Under the pieces are notes generated by a model, which ran no database searches, was not told where the DNA came from, and saw only the letters and a program-made list of their open reading frames with translations. Made by a program: the position numbers and the translations under genes. A DNA stretch of 64,000 nucleotides, taken from contig CM057142.1 in the NCBI GenBank assembly GCA_029964075.1, positions 35,156,392-35,220,391 on the forward strand, in the 5' to 3' direction. This stretch comes from Patiria pectinifera (lineage: Eukaryota; Echinodermata; Asteroidea; Valvatida; Asterinidae). Positions 61,856 through 64,000 of this stretch are shown one piece after another (within the stretch, counting starts at the first letter, position 1; each line of letters begins with the position of its first letter).

Positions 61856-63551
61856 TATATGCTGCTCCTTTCACAGGAATGGCTATCCAGAGGTCACATG
61901 ATCAAATCTCACTCCAGTCGATTTTTTTTTCAACTTTTAATCCTTCTGCTTTTTAAGCAGTCACAGACAGTCAAAATTTTCATCCACTTTCTCTGTTATA
62001 CTTATAACACAGACTAGTCACCGGCAGTCCCGGTATGTCAAGCAAGCACTGTGACTTTGTCACAATTAGTCAACAGACCATGATGAACAGACAAAGTAGG
62101 CAAGTTGTGGGCACAGCTGGCTTATCAATTACCCACAGTCAAAGCAGAGCTGTATCGAGTTACATTTCCAGTCACTGCCAGTCAATCCTGCTTTATACAT
62201 ACATGTAGGCAGGGAATTCTTAACTGATGAAAACAGTCACTTGATTGATTTTGACTAAAAGGACTAATTGGCACAGAATGTACATTTGCATAGGAGAGTT
62301 AAATAATAAAATGGTTAAACTGAAGCAAATGAACACACACCCCATATACCGGTACTTGGTTTGTCTTCTTTCATAGGAGTGTGGTCCTTTAAACCAAAAA
62401 AAATCCTGATAACTTTTCCTTTTTTCACTTCTTTCCTTTCCATTTCTATTAACAATTCTTTGTGGGACTCAAATGTAATACTGCAAGATAATTTTTTCTT
62501 TAAATCCATTCAAATGACCCTGCAAAGGTTTACTATGAGATACATGTACACGCACATGATGTCTCTTTGGTGGCAACTTTCTACACATGTACATATACTC
62601 AAACAGAAAAATGCAGCAGTTTGCACACAACGAGCATTCCTGCATCAAGTGCCAGTGTAAATTACATGTATGTACACTGATGACATCATGTTTCTTAAAT
62701 GTGTAAAGCTTTGCGAGATAACTCCACCACTGATCAAATAACCTACAAATTAGTGGATGCCTTTCCTTTTAAATAGACATTCTTCCCTTTATTGCCAAGA
62801 GACTCAACATACATTACACGCCAAATCAAGGACCCCCCCCTCCAAAAAAGGGGTAAAAAATAGTCGACATGTAAGATGGCTGTACATGTATTTAAACAAT
62901 GATGCATCCACGTCTACAGTATCATCTACAGTATCGTCTTCAAGTCTACAGTATCATCTTCCGTTATAAATACAACTTCCCGGAGAGGACAACCAACGGA
63001 CAGACTATTCTCACCGGGCGGCTGACTTCAAAAGCCCCGACTAATTGAGTGGGCATCTTTTTTTTCCCCCAAGTCTCCTAGGCAATTGCGAAATGATTCG
63101 TAAGGAAACCCTTCTCTTCGCCCAACGTACCGGTACATAGCTATCCAGACTGAGCCTACAGTACTTGTTCAGTCCTTCAAAATACGTTCCTATTTCAGGG
63201 ACGCTATTTACCGAGAGGAGCTGTGACAGTAATAAGCTGCACTTTCCGGGGATGGATTTTGAGACGCATATCACCCGTGGCAAACTATTTGATCACGGGA
63301 ATTGAATCACAGATTCGGAAAACAAAGCTTGTGTGCGTACTTCGTGCACTTATGCCCAGTCCAGTAGGCCTTGCTTCTGATGTGAATGTAATCCTCCTTA
63401 GGTTATTACCGCGTGCCACAGTTCATGTGCCACCAAGTAATTTATGAAGGACAACCTAAAGCATGCATGTAAATGGGTTCAAAGGAATGAATGACATGTT
63501 GATTACAAAAGCTTGTACCCATGCATGCACATGTAAGAATCGACACCAATC

Positions 63552-63853
63552 ACTGTCAGATCAATTATGCTGCCAGCATTATGCTTTGCTGCATCACAAT
63601 GGGTCTTCTGTAAAATGATTTGTACAAAAAACATAGTGAAAAACAAACTTGAAACTAATGTGGTGACTGTCAGATCAATTATGCTGCCCGCATTATGCTT
63701 TTAAAACATAGTGAAAAACAAACTTGAAACTAATGTGGTGACTGTCAGATCAATTATGCTGCCCGCATTATGCTTTCCTGCATCACAATGGGTCTTCTGT
63801 AAAATGATTTGTGCAAAAAACATAGTGAAAAACAATCTTGAAACTAATGTGTT
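63552..63853 (+). repeat. Three-unit tandem repeat with a deleted middle copy
   Basis: ACTGTCAGATCAATTATGCT begins each unit (63552, 63666 and 63740). The first and last units are about 115 bp and contain GCATCACAATGGGTCTTCTG. The middle unit lacks that internal segment and jumps from ATTATGCTTT to the AAAACATAGTGAAAAACAAA that ends every unit. Confidence 0.88.
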
Positions 63854-63947
63854 GACGTTGATGGATTTATGCAAACAGGCAAAAAGGATATTTTTTCTTT
63901 AAATTAGGTTTCTGCCTTCCCCAAGCATTAATTTGATATGCACTGTA

Positions 63948-64000
63948 CAGGGCGAGTCAAAAAGAACGTGAACCGACTTAAAGAATTTTTTTCTTAAAAA
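63948..64000 (+). mobile_element. Mariner-like transposon end, cut by the window
   Basis: After a TA dinucleotide (63946-63947) the sequence reads CAGGGCGAGTCAAAAAGAAC. This resembles mariner-family terminal repeats (CAGGGTG..TCAAAAGT type) that insert at TA. Only 53 bp are visible, so element size and orientation are unknown. Confidence 0.45.

Larger units (their letters stand above)
57661..64000 (-). other. NDUFAF5 upstream intron, incomplete
   Basis: The phase-0 acceptor at 57661 implies an upstream exon, but none of the expected NDUFAF5 motifs (LHWVNDLP-like or GGDTLYELR-like) is visible up to the edge. The stretch holds a LINE 3' end, a TTAA-flanked foldback, a tRNA-like SINE head, a tandem repeat and a mariner-like end. 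A locally GC- and CpG-richer patch at about 62.98-63.42 kb is unexplained. Confidence 0.7.

Overview
The window looks like a nuclear contig from a marine invertebrate deuterostome, most likely an echinoderm and possibly a hemichordate. Reasons: split coding exons with GT/AG introns of several kilobases, very low gene density, a dense mix of MITEs, foldback elements, SINEs and dead LINEs, frequent TACATGTA/ACATGTAC and TAGGCCTA words, and many poly-G/poly-C tracts. Nothing points to a bacterium, organelle or virus. The species assignment is inference.

Only one gene is securely identified: NDUFAF5, the mitochondrial complex I assembly factor, on the minus strand. Three consecutive internal exons lie at 57574-57660, 42784-42928 and 37975-58057 minus 20000, that is 37975-38057. 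Their phases agree exactly and together they encode 105 residues of the C-terminal half. The introns between them are 14.6 kb and 4.7 kb. The exons encoding the N-terminus and the SAM-dependent methyltransferase-like core lie beyond the right edge, and the last short exon was not found. Everything from about 38 kb to 64 kb is therefore the transcribed body of this gene.

Layout. 1-32 kb: intergenic or unrecognised sequence, richer in CpG by eye. It holds an inverted-repeat element (1.95-2.46 kb), a 1.4-kb giant foldback with internally repeated arms (10.05-11.46 kb), a 290-bp foldback with a 16-bp target duplication (14.6-14.9 kb), a 'GTGGCGTAGCC' MITE (18.6 kb), tandem duplications (21.5 and 22.1-22.4 kb), and weak candidate coding islands on the minus strand (27.5, 29.4 and 32.7 kb). 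32-37.9 kb: a nested pair of transposons with an 8-bp duplication, a TAAT-rich stretch, and a minisatellite with an inverted layout around a TTAGGG tract. 38-64 kb: NDUFAF5 introns, containing a dead LINE reverse transcriptase (minus strand, 39.9-40.7 kb), two related tRNA-derived SINEs (47.2 and 52.5 kb), two adjacent elements with terminal inverted repeats (54.2-55.1 kb), an AGAACC minisatellite (57.0-57.4 kb), a LINE 3' end (57.8-58.2 kb), a 491-bp TTAA-flanked foldback MITE (58.9-59.4 kb), a tRNA-like SINE head (61.8 kb), a tandem repeat (63.5-63.9 kb) and a mariner-like transposon end at the edge.

There is no sign of a multi-gene system. The most interesting material is the repeat biology: the two-hairpin repeat family seen at 14.7 and 34.8 kb, the giant foldback, the telomere-repeat minisatellite, and the apparent change in CpG content near the 3' side of NDUFAF5.
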